The translations under genes were made by a program, and so were the position numbers. From positions 248,001 to 312,000 of the forward strand of contig NZ_CP129994.1 in assembly GCF_030505615.1 (NCBI RefSeq): a stretch of 64,000 nucleotides of DNA, given 5' to 3'. This DNA is from Salinibaculum rarum (GTDB lineage: Archaea; Halobacteriota; Halobacteria; Halobacteriales; Haloarculaceae). Positions within the stretch are counted from its first letter, which is position 1. The number at the start of each line of letters is the position of its first letter. This document shows positions 51,643-58,470 of the stretch, piece after piece. The notes beneath the pieces are model-generated. The model was not told the DNA's origin. It was given only the letters and a program-made list of their open reading frames with translations, and made no database searches.

Positions 51643-51686
51643 GGTGAATCAGTGTTGGTTCCCAAAGTACGGGCCATACAGGGTGT

Positions 51687-51727
51687 GTGGCGCCGCCACC
51701 ACCTCCGCGTGTGGCCGGCGGCGCCAC
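51687..51727. repeat. GC-rich intergenic hairpin (family H)
   Basis: 11-bp perfect stem gtggcgccgcc / ggcggcgccac; loop accacctccgcgtgtggcc. Confidence 0.8.
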
Positions 51728-51767
51728 GCTGACTTGCGGAGGCTCGTGAGACCTGTCGCCTGTGGTG

Positions 51768-51826
51768 TTGACTTCCTCCCACGGCCTGTAGGAACCCCGT
51801 CGTTCACGACGGGCGAGGATGTCACT
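51768..51826 (+). repeat. IS200/IS605-end-like hairpin (type B)
   Basis: Contains both end motifs: gttgacttcctccc at 51768 and gggcgaggatgtcac at the other side, with stem ccccgtcg-ttca-cgacggg between. The stop codon (51822) of the minus-strand gene overlaps the gtcac tail. It may be the smallest solo copy. Confidence 0.55.
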
Positions 51827-52658
51827 TGAAGTCCTTCATCGTCCGTTGATCACGGTCGTTGCTCTCTTCATCATCGATGTTGCGGTCTTCCATTGTTGCT
51901 TCCCACAGCTGCACGTCTTCGAGTCCTTCATCAGGCGCGAATACGTATCGTGGTGCGACATTATCCATGTGGTACGGAGAGAATCGGGGAATCGTCACGC
52001 CGGTTGCAGCGTCGAGACGCCCGATGAGAGCACGGCGTAGATACTCGCACCCCTCGTCTTGAGTGAATTCATTGTTCCGAACACGTGCTGCGGTTGCCTG
52101 CCGAAGCCCATCGTACCACCCTTCAAGCGCGGTGTATGCTTCTTCGCTCGGTTCTCGCGGCGAATAGAGGACGCCTTCTCCAACTGTTGACGTCGTGTCA
52201 GTGTTTGGGAGAAGACCCGCTGGGAAGCGCGTGCTGAGAACACGATACGCATCAACTGTGAAGTTGCTGTGAACGAGATAGAGTGCCTCGTAGTGCCCGA
52301 AGGAGAGATGCTCGTGGATAGCGTCTTCAACAGTGAGGTGCTCAGCGATGACTGCGTTCGGATTCACGTCTCGCGGTTCACCATCAGTGAATGCGTATGT
52401 GGCGTCAACTTCGGTTTCGTCATCGATGTAACTGGTCACAGAACCGCCAATGACGGCTTCAGGCGGGTTTTTCTGGCCGAATCGTGACCCAGTTGTGATG
52501 TCATCGATGAGTCGGAGGCCGAGTGCGCCGTTCTGACTGTGGAGTGCGACGCGGTATTCATCGGGCGCGTCGCGGGTTGGCGTGTCAATGCTAGGTCCAG
52601 TAATACTGGGTGCTTTTCGCGGATCAGTTTCGTAGAGAACGAGAGCTCGGTATCCCAT
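51822..52658 (-). CDS. DUF6735-like protein
   Basis: 278 residues. MGYRALVLYETDPRKAPSI at the start and the GHYEALYLVHSNFTVDAYRV strip resemble the haloarchaeal DUF6735 family (typical start MGHRALVAYE...). The C-terminus is acidic. A family H hairpin lies 86 nt upstream. Role unknown in the family, often found near mobile elements. Confidence 0.75.
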   Translation of the reverse strand: MGYRALVLYETDPRKAPSITGPSIDTPTRDAPDEYRVALHSQNGALGLRLIDDITTGSRFGQKNPPEAVIGGSVTSYIDDETEVDATYAFTDGEPRDVNPNAVIAEHLTVEDAIHEHLSFGHYEALYLVHSNFTVDAYRVLSTRFPAGLLPNTDTTSTVGEGVLYSPREPSEEAYTALEGWYDGLRQATAARVRNNEFTQDEGCEYLRRALIGRLDAATGVTIPRFSPYHMDNVAPRYVFAPDEGLEDVQLWEATMEDRNIDDEESNDRDQRTMKDFK

Positions 52659-52743
52659 GGTTTTGTAGTGTGACTGGTGTTGTGGTTATTGGTACGCTGT
52701 GCGGTTTCAGGAAGCGTGAAGGTGGTATTCCGGGGAACGGGGT

Positions 52744-52781
52744 GCGCCGCGCGGATCACCTGTTTTGTTGCCGCGCGGCGC
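52744..52781. repeat. GC-rich intergenic hairpin (family H)
   Basis: 11-bp perfect stem gcgccgcgcgg / ccgcgcggcgc; loop atcacctgttttgttg. Confidence 0.8.
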
Positions 52782-52812
52782 TCAAGGAGTGTGCAGCGCT
52801 ACTGGAAGACTG

Positions 52813-53211
52813 CTAGTTAGTGAATTCGGAGAGTTGCTGTTGCTTTTTGTTTTCTGGTTCTATGTGAGTGGTCTGGTGTGAGTCGTCGACGGCGTCATCA
52901 GAGGTGAAGACACCGAGTTGGGCACGTGTTAATGCATCTAGTTCACTCGGTTCCATGATGGTGATTTCCACAGTGTCAATCTCAGGTTCGTCGAGATGTT
53001 TCGCAGCGAGTATTCGCCAAATGCGTGTTGTAGCTACGTAGCCACGTTCAGTTGTTTCAACGACTGGAATCACGTCTTCAATGCAGCCTTTTTCTTTGAT
53101 GATGTTTTTCGGTTGCTCGAGTCGGTGTTTCCAGTGTGATTTGTGGATGTCGGAGATGGTGATCTCGTCAAGGGGGACTGTTTTCGTGTCTATGTCGTCT
53201 TGTGCTGGCAT
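52813..53211 (-). CDS. ParB-like N-domain protein
   Basis: 132 residues from ATG 53211 (MPAQDDIDTKTVPLDEITIS). VPLDEI, then a conserved pattern HRLEQPKNIIKEKGCIEDVI with GYVATTRIWRILAAKHLDEP fits the ParB/Srx N-terminal fold (I...G...PI...(Y/V)...R...AA). Some members are nucleases or CTPases and bind DNA in partition systems. No ParA is recognised nearby. The C-terminal tail is disordered. Confidence 0.6.
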   Translation of the reverse strand: MPAQDDIDTKTVPLDEITISDIHKSHWKHRLEQPKNIIKEKGCIEDVIPVVETTERGYVATTRIWRILAAKHLDEPEIDTVEITIMEPSELDALTRAQLGVFTSDDAVDDSHQTTHIEPENKKQQQLSEFTN

Positions 53212-53322
53212 CGAAATCACCTTGAGGTGAATAGGGCTGCTGATCAAGTAAAGGTGTGCGTTGGTTATTATCTCAATGTTTGCGGTGCGGTCGGGATTCC
53301 TGCGTCTTCAGGCGCAGGATGG

Positions 53323-53679
53323 TCAAGGCGAGTGCTGGGCTTCGACTTCTTGGGCGGTGTTTTGCCAGTGGTCACTGGGAGTGTTATCTGGGGTGTGTTC
53401 TTCAAGTTCGACTGTAGTGTTGTCGTCTGAGAAATTGACGGTTATTTCATCGATGGTGCGCTTGTATGTTGTTGCGCGCCGTCTGTTGCTGTTCAGTTCA
53501 CTGTCGTATTCTTCGAGGAGTCCTTGTTCTACGAGGTCGTCGATGCGGCGGTAACAGGTAGCGATTGGGATGTCGTATTTTTCGTGTATATCGGCTGCAT
53601 TGATGGGGGTGTCTGCTGCTTCAAGAATTTGGAGGCTGTACTTGTCCCCAAGAGATTCCAGTATTTCGGTGGCTTTCAT
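53323..53679 (-). CDS. Winged-helix transcriptional regulator
   Basis: 118 residues. KATEILESLGDKYSLQILEA, INAADIHEKYDIPIATCYRR and IDDLVEQGLLEEY are the three helices and wing of an ArsR/TrmB-like winged helix, as common in haloarchaea. The acidic tail is disordered. Directly upstream of the TnpB element and divergent from it, so it may act on its own or the ParB-like gene. Confidence 0.8.
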   Translation of the reverse strand: MKATEILESLGDKYSLQILEAADTPINAADIHEKYDIPIATCYRRIDDLVEQGLLEEYDSELNSNRRRATTYKRTIDEITVNFSDDNTTVELEEHTPDNTPSDHWQNTAQEVEAQHSP

Positions 53680-53860
53680 TGGGTTGACCTACCGGCGCGG
53701 CAGTTAAAATGTTTGCGAGGTGGAGAACGGTTAGCGGATTGGGCGAGAAGCCCCCACCCTCTAGGAGCGACCGAATGGGAGCGAGTAGGGTGGGGATGAA
53801 TCGCCCTGCGAGGGATGCTTACATTTAACTTTCTACAGGTGTATAATCAAGGTACGGCGC

Positions 53861-55144
53861 ATGGATTACGCACTCAAGTATCGGTTGTTTCCTGACAGCC
53901 AGCAGCGGGAGCAACTGGACTGGGTGCGTGATACCGTGCGGCAACTCTACAACCACGCACTCCACCGATTCAACCGGATTCCAGAATCCGCTGGCACGGT
54001 CAAACAGCGTGTCACACAGGTCCGTGATGAAATCCCGGATTTGAAAGACTGGTGGACCGACCTGAATAACGTCTACTCGACAGTGCTTCAACAGGCTGTT
54101 GAGCAGATCGCCACCAACATCGAAAACCTCGGCAAACTCAAACAGAACGGATTCGATGTTGGGTCGCTGAACTGGAAAGCACCGCATGAGTACCGGAGTT
54201 TCACGTATCGTCAGCGGGGTTTCGAACTCGATGAGAAGAGTGGCCCCAACGGCCGTGGACTCTTGACACTCAAGAAAGTCAACGGTGATACCATCGACGT
54301 ACCGATACGACTTCACCGACCGATCCCAGACGAGACTGAGGTCAAACACGCCACAATCAAAAAGGACAAAACAGGTGCGTGGTACGCCTGTCTCAACGTC
54401 GAAGAAGACACCCCCGAGAAGCCAGCACCGAGTGAAATAGACGCCGAGGATACTGTGGGGTTGGATCTCGGGATTCTCAAGTTCGTCCACGATTCGGATG
54501 GGCGGGGAATTGAGAGACTGGATTTGTCTGCTGACAGAGACCGACTAGAACGGGAACAGCGTTCCCTTTCTCGGAAAGAACACAGAAGCAACAACTGGGA
54601 GCAACAACGCCGTCGAGTGGCTGAAGTCCATCAGCGGATGTCCAACAAGAAAGATGACTTCAAACACAAACTCGCCGCGTTCTATACTCGTGAATACGAC
54701 GCTGTGTTCGTCGAGAATCTGAACGTGAAGTCAATGCTGGAAAATGCAGGGAGTGCTCGGAACACCCACGAGGTTGGGTGGCGTGACTTCATCACGATCC
54801 TCAAACACCATGGACGCAAGCGTGGCTGTCACGTCGTAGAGGTGGACCCGGCAGATACAACGAAGGAATGCTCCCAGTGTGGTGTGAAAACCGAGAAACC
54901 GCTGTGGGTCAGGGAACACTCCTGTCCGAGTTGTGGCTACACAGTTGATCGGGATTATAATGCTGCATTGAATGTCTGGGAACGCGGTTTGTCGAAGCTA
55001 GGAGTGGGTCACTCCGAAGCGACAACGCCTGCGGAGACTGCGACCACTGTGGAGCAGGCTCAACGAGAGTCTGTTTCTGCAAGTTGCGTCGTTGAACCAG
55101 GAAGCCCCTGCCTCAAGGAAGCAACGCGAAGCGTTGCTGAGTAG
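53861..55144 (+). CDS. tnpB: TnpB RNA-guided nuclease-like protein
   Basis: 427 residues, full length for haloarchaeal TnpB, starting MDYALKYRLFPDSQQREQLD. RuvC-like catalytic residues are kept: D202 in GLDLG, E285 in VFVENL, and D in DRDYNAAL (363-370). Zinc finger CSQCG and CPSCG at ~338-358. TnpB proteins are guided by an RNA from the 3' end of the element (omega RNA). Acts on element and possibly host DNA. Ends in the right-end hairpin. Confidence 0.93.
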   Translation: MDYALKYRLFPDSQQREQLDWVRDTVRQLYNHALHRFNRIPESAGTVKQRVTQVRDEIPDLKDWWTDLNNVYSTVLQQAVEQIATNIENLGKLKQNGFDVGSLNWKAPHEYRSFTYRQRGFELDEKSGPNGRGLLTLKKVNGDTIDVPIRLHRPIPDETEVKHATIKKDKTGAWYACLNVEEDTPEKPAPSEIDAEDTVGLDLGILKFVHDSDGRGIERLDLSADRDRLEREQRSLSRKEHRSNNWEQQRRRVAEVHQRMSNKKDDFKHKLAAFYTREYDAVFVENLNVKSMLENAGSARNTHEVGWRDFITILKHHGRKRGCHVVEVDPADTTKECSQCGVKTEKPLWVREHSCPSCGYTVDRDYNAALNVWERGLSKLGVGHSEATTPAETATTVEQAQRESVSASCVVEPGSPCLKEATRSVAE

Positions 55145-55158
55145 GCAGGGGTAGTTCA
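55090..55158 (+). ncRNA. Predicted omega RNA scaffold at the tnpB 3' end
   Basis: Overlaps the last codons of tnpB. Hairpin cccctgcct (about 55104) / aggcagggg (about 55142) with inner gcaacgc-gaa-gcgttgc at 55122-55138, then tagttcac. The guide would be read from the bases that follow 55158. Extent is an inference from the known TnpB families. Confidence 0.6.
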
Positions 55159-55246
55159 CGACATTGAAGAAATTCAGTGCTTGGATGTTCAGTAGGGAGG
55201 AAAGCGCACCTTAGTTTTATCCCAGTAGAATGGGAACACTTGGATA

Positions 55247-55825
55247 ATGCTGGGAGATAGCACTGTCTTGATTGTGGAAGACGAGGCAGATTTGCGGGAA
55301 ATGTATCGGCATTTCATTGAAGGGAAAGTTAACACTCTTAGAGAGGCGAATGATGGGAAAGAAGCGATTGAGAAATGGGATGAGGATGTTGACGTAGTGG
55401 TGCTCGACAGGCGACTTCCGCAAAAGTATGGTGACGAGGTGCTAGAGGAAGCTCGTGAAAGAGGACTTGATGCGCCGGTTATCATGGTGACCGCAGTTAA
55501 TCCGGACCGTGACATCACTGACATGGGCTTTGACGATTACTTCACAAAGCCGATTGACAGAGAGACACTCGTTGAAGCGCTCAAGGATATGCTTGAGCGC
55601 GACCGCATGAAAGATGAGGTTCGAGAATTTCTCAGTGTTGCGGAGAAGATGAACGTACTCCAGAACAACCATGCGGAGCATCTGCTACAAACACATGGGG
55701 AATACCAAGAGTTGAAGCACAAGTACGTGCAACTTGCTGAGGATCTCAAGGAGAATAAGGCTTCACTGTCTGAAGAAGAGCGTGTCGAGGTCGTGAAGGC
55801 CGAAAAACAAGTGCAGGCTGCGTGA
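55247..55825 (+). CDS. HalX-domain response regulator
   Basis: 192 residues. Receiver domain ~5-115: VLIVEDEADLREMY, phospho-acceptor Asp 54 in VVVLDRRLP, and FTKP with conserved Lys near 105. The rest is the helical HalX domain (EVREFLSVAEKMNVLQNNHA), an output domain found in haloarchaea. No DNA-binding domain. It could receive phosphate from the kinase at 36690-37739 (inference). Confidence 0.9.
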   Translation: MLGDSTVLIVEDEADLREMYRHFIEGKVNTLREANDGKEAIEKWDEDVDVVVLDRRLPQKYGDEVLEEARERGLDAPVIMVTAVNPDRDITDMGFDDYFTKPIDRETLVEALKDMLERDRMKDEVREFLSVAEKMNVLQNNHAEHLLQTHGEYQELKHKYVQLAEDLKENKASLSEEERVEVVKAEKQVQAA

Positions 55826-55918
55826 TTGCTGGTCTTCTGAAACCTGAGAAAGTAGCTGTGAAGTGACTGTTACCTGTTTTCTGGTAGTGAAAGACCTGTG
55901 TTGTTCACGGGAGATGTT

Positions 55919-55971
55919 GTGAACTGCCTCGGGGCTGACCCCGAGGTATTCGCCCTGCTCAGCCTGTAGAC
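55919..55971 (-). repeat. IS1341-type right-end-like repeat (type A), inverted copy
   Basis: The minus strand reads GTCTACAGGCTGAGCAGGG, then CCTCGGGG-tca-GCCCCGAGG and CAGTTCAC. It is about 80% identical to 20999-21052. It separates the HalX gene from a convergent gene. Confidence 0.6.
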
Positions 55972-55992
55972 TTTTGTGATGGGTACCGTGGA

Positions 55993-56202
55993 TTAGTTTC
56001 CAGTTCGAAGGGGTTGGACGATTCCGAAGAAGATCGGTGCGCAGAGCCCAATGAGGATTCCAGCGGCAGACAGGAGGGTTAATCCACTGTGACTGTCGGT
56101 GCCGAGGAAGAAACTGCCGAGAATCCCGCCAGCAAATAGGAGGACGCCGGCGAGAAAGCTGTATTTGGCGAGCGCTGCATGATCAGTTGAGTGGTCTACC
56201 AT
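55993..56202 (-). CDS. Small two-helix membrane protein
   Basis: 69 residues from ATG 56202 (MVDHSTDHAALAKYSFLAGV). Two hydrophobic segments (~15-35, ~43-63) with a loop FFLGTDSHSGL between them. No family recognised. Convergent with the response regulator. Confidence 0.6.
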   Translation of the reverse strand: MVDHSTDHAALAKYSFLAGVLLFAGGILGSFFLGTDSHSGLTLLSAAGILIGLCAPIFFGIVQPLRTGN

Positions 56203-56279
56203 CACCACATCGTATCCCCGAGTCAGGTAAATATCCTAGCCTTACCGACTTTGGGTGCACCAGCACACATAACCTAATG

Positions 56280-56510
56280 TTTATAAGGTCTGAACCAGTA
56301 CATGCAGGTAACCCATGCGGGATACATCTCTCTCAAGTTGGCGCAGTTCACGTCTACTGAGAGTCGATAGTGTCCTGCCGGCCCGATCGCGCTAAACGCG
56401 GTCGCGGTGCGACGATTCAGTAAGCAGTTTGTCTCGAAACCCCGGGGGGTGCACGCCTACGGACGTGTACCCACCCCGGGGTGCGTGTGTCTGCCGGGCC
56501 GGAACGGCGC
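56280..56510 (+). ncRNA. Candidate structured RNA behind a TATA box
   Basis: TTTATAAG at 56280-56287 is a good TATA box but no gene starts downstream on this strand. About 70-220 nt further there are a helix ccggcccg (56378-56385) / cgggccgg (56495-56502), an inner hairpin cgatcgcg-ctaaa-cgcggtcg (56384-56404) and a long stem ccccggggggtgcacg (56440-56455) / cgtgtacccaccccgggg (56464-56481). No match to RNase P or SRP RNA that I recognise. Confidence 0.45.
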
Positions 56511-56535
56511 GGTGCTCGTTGCGTTGAGTAGAGTG

Positions 56536-56886
56536 TCAGCGTTCGCAGCGACGTGCCCAAGCGTCGGCGACAAGTTCTGCAAGTAACCGTTGCCTGTCTT
56601 CATCATCCGGGAGCTGGACTTCAACATCGCAGACGACCATATCTTCGTCTGAGATAGTCACGGAGATCTCGGTGACTCCAGCGAAGTACACACGGTACGG
56701 AGTGAACGCTTGGTCAACCAATGCGTCAACATTGTCGGCATCCAGATCACCAGCGTGGCTTTCGCGGATGTGTTCTTTGTCGAAGTAGTCCCCGAAGCGG
56801 AACGTGTCAGGTGTGAATTCAGTGTTTGGAATGTCCTTTACTGCGACTAGGTTTCGGAGTCGGTTTTCGAAACAAGTGGTATTCAT
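56536..56886 (-). CDS. Hypothetical protein
   Basis: 116 residues from ATG 56886 (MNTTCFENRLRNLVAVKDIP). Acidic; strands YRVYFAGVTEISVTISDEDM and helical end. The frame is open upstream to a GTG in the family H loop at 57006. Function unknown. Confidence 0.65.
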   Translation of the reverse strand: MNTTCFENRLRNLVAVKDIPNTEFTPDTFRFGDYFDKEHIRESHAGDLDADNVDALVDQAFTPYRVYFAGVTEISVTISDEDMVVCDVEVQLPDDEDRQRLLAELVADAWARRCER

Positions 56887-56992
56887 AGTGGAGTTATTGG
56901 TTCGGCACAGTTGTTTGGGTTGACGACGCGCATTCTCCCACTCTGTTGGTTCTGACCAGGGGTGCTGCTCTCCCGGACTAAGACCAGGCTGT

Positions 56993-57028
56993 GGCGCGCC
57001 GTGCACCCGCTTTCGTTGACGGCGCGCC
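56993..57028. repeat. GC-rich intergenic hairpin (family H)
   Basis: 10-bp perfect stem ggcgcgccgt / acggcgcgcc; loop gcacccgctttcgttg. Right arm overlaps the next helix by 7 nt, so they exclude each other. Confidence 0.8.
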
Positions 57029-57183
57029 AGTGCCTTGGCATCAAACGGCGTCGTGAACCGGGCATTGAGACTACTGTCTCAATTCGCCCGGGGTGTCCTT
57101 GGATGGTACGCTGGGCACTGACAGTGCCGCGTCAGTGCCCGCACAGCGGTCCTGTGTTGTAGTCCTGCCAGGCACTGGCGCGC
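57022..57183. other. Long-range helix enclosing two hairpins
   Basis: gcgcgccagtgccttgg (57022-57038) / ccaggcactggcgcgc (57168-57183), 16 bp with one bulge. Inside: ccgggcattgagac-tact-gtctcaattcgcccgg (57058-57091, 14 bp with a 2-nt bulge) and gggcactgac-agtgccgc-gtcagtgccc (57113-57140, perfect). The rest up to 57423 has no convincing gene. Confidence 0.7.
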
Positions 57184-57423
57184 ACACGTTTGTGACCTCA
57201 GATTGAATCTGAGAAGTATGGAATCCAGTTGTTATCTCGTTGGTGATCGGGGCTATCATATAAGCCGTTGTCTTGTGAAAATCAGAAATGAATCGATGGC
57301 GATTTCCGGGGACTACGCACCATATTTCGTCACAAGTTTCCTTTTCATCAGCGCAATTCTCATCTGGCCACTCGGTCCATCAAATTGACCGCATTGCTGT
57401 GTGATGACCGAGCAGTCCACATA

Positions 57424-57490
57424 GGGGACTTAGCTCAGTCCGGCTAGAGCGAACGTCTCCAAAGCGTTACGTCGGGGGTTCAAGTCTGCT
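57424..57490 (+). pseudogene. Truncated tRNA-Trp (CCA) 5' part
   Basis: GGGGACT acceptor strand, D arm with GCTC...GAGC and anticodon arm aacgt-ctCCAaa-gcgtt are normal for tRNA-Trp, and there is no intron. The T stem ggggg has only a poor partner (ctgct) and the 3' acceptor strand AGTCCCC is absent: the next base starts the tRNA-Ser. Either a deletion or a recombination scar. Unlikely to be functional. Confidence 0.65.
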
Positions 57491-57578
57491 GGTGAGGTGG
57501 CAGAGCGGCCGATTGCGCCGACCTTGAGAGTCGGTCCCGCCGTAAGGCGGTTCCTGGGTTCGAATCCCGGCCTCACCG
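57491..57578 (+). tRNA. tRNA-Ser (UGA)
   Basis: Acceptor ggtgagg / cctcacc with discriminator G, D arm, anticodon loop ctTGAga in stem ccgac/gtcgg, long variable arm (tcccgccgtaaggcggttcc) and T arm cctgggttcgaatcccgg. All paired, so probably functional. No CCA encoded, as usual for haloarchaea. tRNAs are often found on haloarchaeal viruses and plasmids, also as integration sites. Confidence 0.92.
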
Positions 57579-57617
57579 TTTTCTTTGCGACCCGTTTTTG
57601 AAAAACCCAAGCCATTA

Positions 57618-57636
57618 ACTAAGACTCTCTCTTAGT
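57618..57636. promoter_or_regulatory. Candidate operator before gene 57649
   Basis: Imperfect inverted repeat actaaga-ctctc-tcttagt, 13-31 nt upstream of the ATG. Confidence 0.4.
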
Positions 57637-57648
57637 AGAGGGTGTGTT

Positions 57649-58470
57649 ATGAACGAGGACACATTCCACCACGTTCACGGCGTTGGCGTTGAAGCCCCGA
57701 CCAGCGAATTCACGTTCCACCCTGAATACTACGAACAGGCCGCTCGAGGTCTCGAAAACATACTAATGACCGTGCGAGAAATTGACGACCGTGCAGACAA
57801 AAACACCCCTAATCACACGTTTCATACCACTGAAGATGGCACGAACACCATCCAGATCGCAGAGAACACTGTCCTCAGCGATGTGATTGCCTGCATTCCA
57901 TCTGGGTGGGAAGTCAGTATTGTCGAAGATGCATCTGATGCCCATAACAATTCTTACTGTGTGTTCACTCGCGCATACTGTGGGGGAGATGTGCGTCTGT
58001 ACGCAAAGATATTCGTCGAGAACGATCGCGTTCGGAGAACTGATGTCGGGTACACAGACCTTGCCGACACCGAGCATGATGTTGAAATCACGAGTCTTAG
58101 CCAAGTTAGTACGCGAGATTTCCTCCGTGTCGTCCGTGGTCTCGAACGGTCAATCATCCAAGCGTATGCAGCTGCGCTGCCAAGTGCAGCAAAGACTCTG
58201 GACTACGCACTGACGAAACGCGCAGTGGGCCAAGAAGGTAGTCGTCCAATCCCAGAACACCTCACAAGTCAAGTTGAGTTCACACAGAAAGACTGGGCAG
58301 CAACGCGCGGCAACACTCAGCAAAGCGTCAGTAATAACGTTAGCGACGCTCGTGCGAGTCTTCGTGAATTGGATACAGTTGCACCATTCCGAGCAACCGG
58401 AGTTGCTGGTCCTGCTCTTACGGAAATCCAGGCAGATGCCGACGAAGCTGGGGTTGTCCGACTCGTCTAG
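57649..58470 (+). CDS. HTH protein of unknown role
   Basis: 273 residues. The end of the protein has the pattern VEFTQKDWAATRGNTQQSVS, a sigma-4-like helix-turn-helix typical of haloarchaeal plasmid proteins (…W…RG…Q.SV..N). N-terminal part strand rich. A palindrome ctaagactctctcttag lies 20 nt before the ATG and is a candidate operator. Convergent with the TbsP-like gene, with no gap. Confidence 0.7.
   Translation: MNEDTFHHVHGVGVEAPTSEFTFHPEYYEQAARGLENILMTVREIDDRADKNTPNHTFHTTEDGTNTIQIAENTVLSDVIACIPSGWEVSIVEDASDAHNNSYCVFTRAYCGGDVRLYAKIFVENDRVRRTDVGYTDLADTEHDVEITSLSQVSTRDFLRVVRGLERSIIQAYAAALPSAAKTLDYALTKRAVGQEGSRPIPEHLTSQVEFTQKDWAATRGNTQQSVSNNVSDARASLRELDTVAPFRATGVAGPALTEIQADADEAGVVRLV

Larger units (their letters stand above)
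53751..55158 (+). mobile_element. IS200/IS605-group element (IS1341 type), TnpB only
   Basis: Left: imperfect palindrome ccccaccct...agggtgggg at 53751-53794. Right: stem cccctgcct ... aggcagggg then tagttcac at 55151-55158. Inside is an intact tnpB and no tnpA Y1 transposase, so it could only move with TnpA in trans. The right end matches remnants at 16116-16233. Exact insertion ends cannot be fixed without an empty site. Confidence 0.75.

Noticed and set aside
53825-54490. Open frame of 221 codons antisense to tnpB
   Set aside because: It mirrors the codon bias of tnpB and has no hairpin, promoter or acidic composition of its own.
57203-57388. Plus-strand 61-codon frame with a hydrophobic end before the tRNAs
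   Set aside because: No promoter at a fitting distance, overlaps structured DNA, codon use is not convincing. It remains possible.
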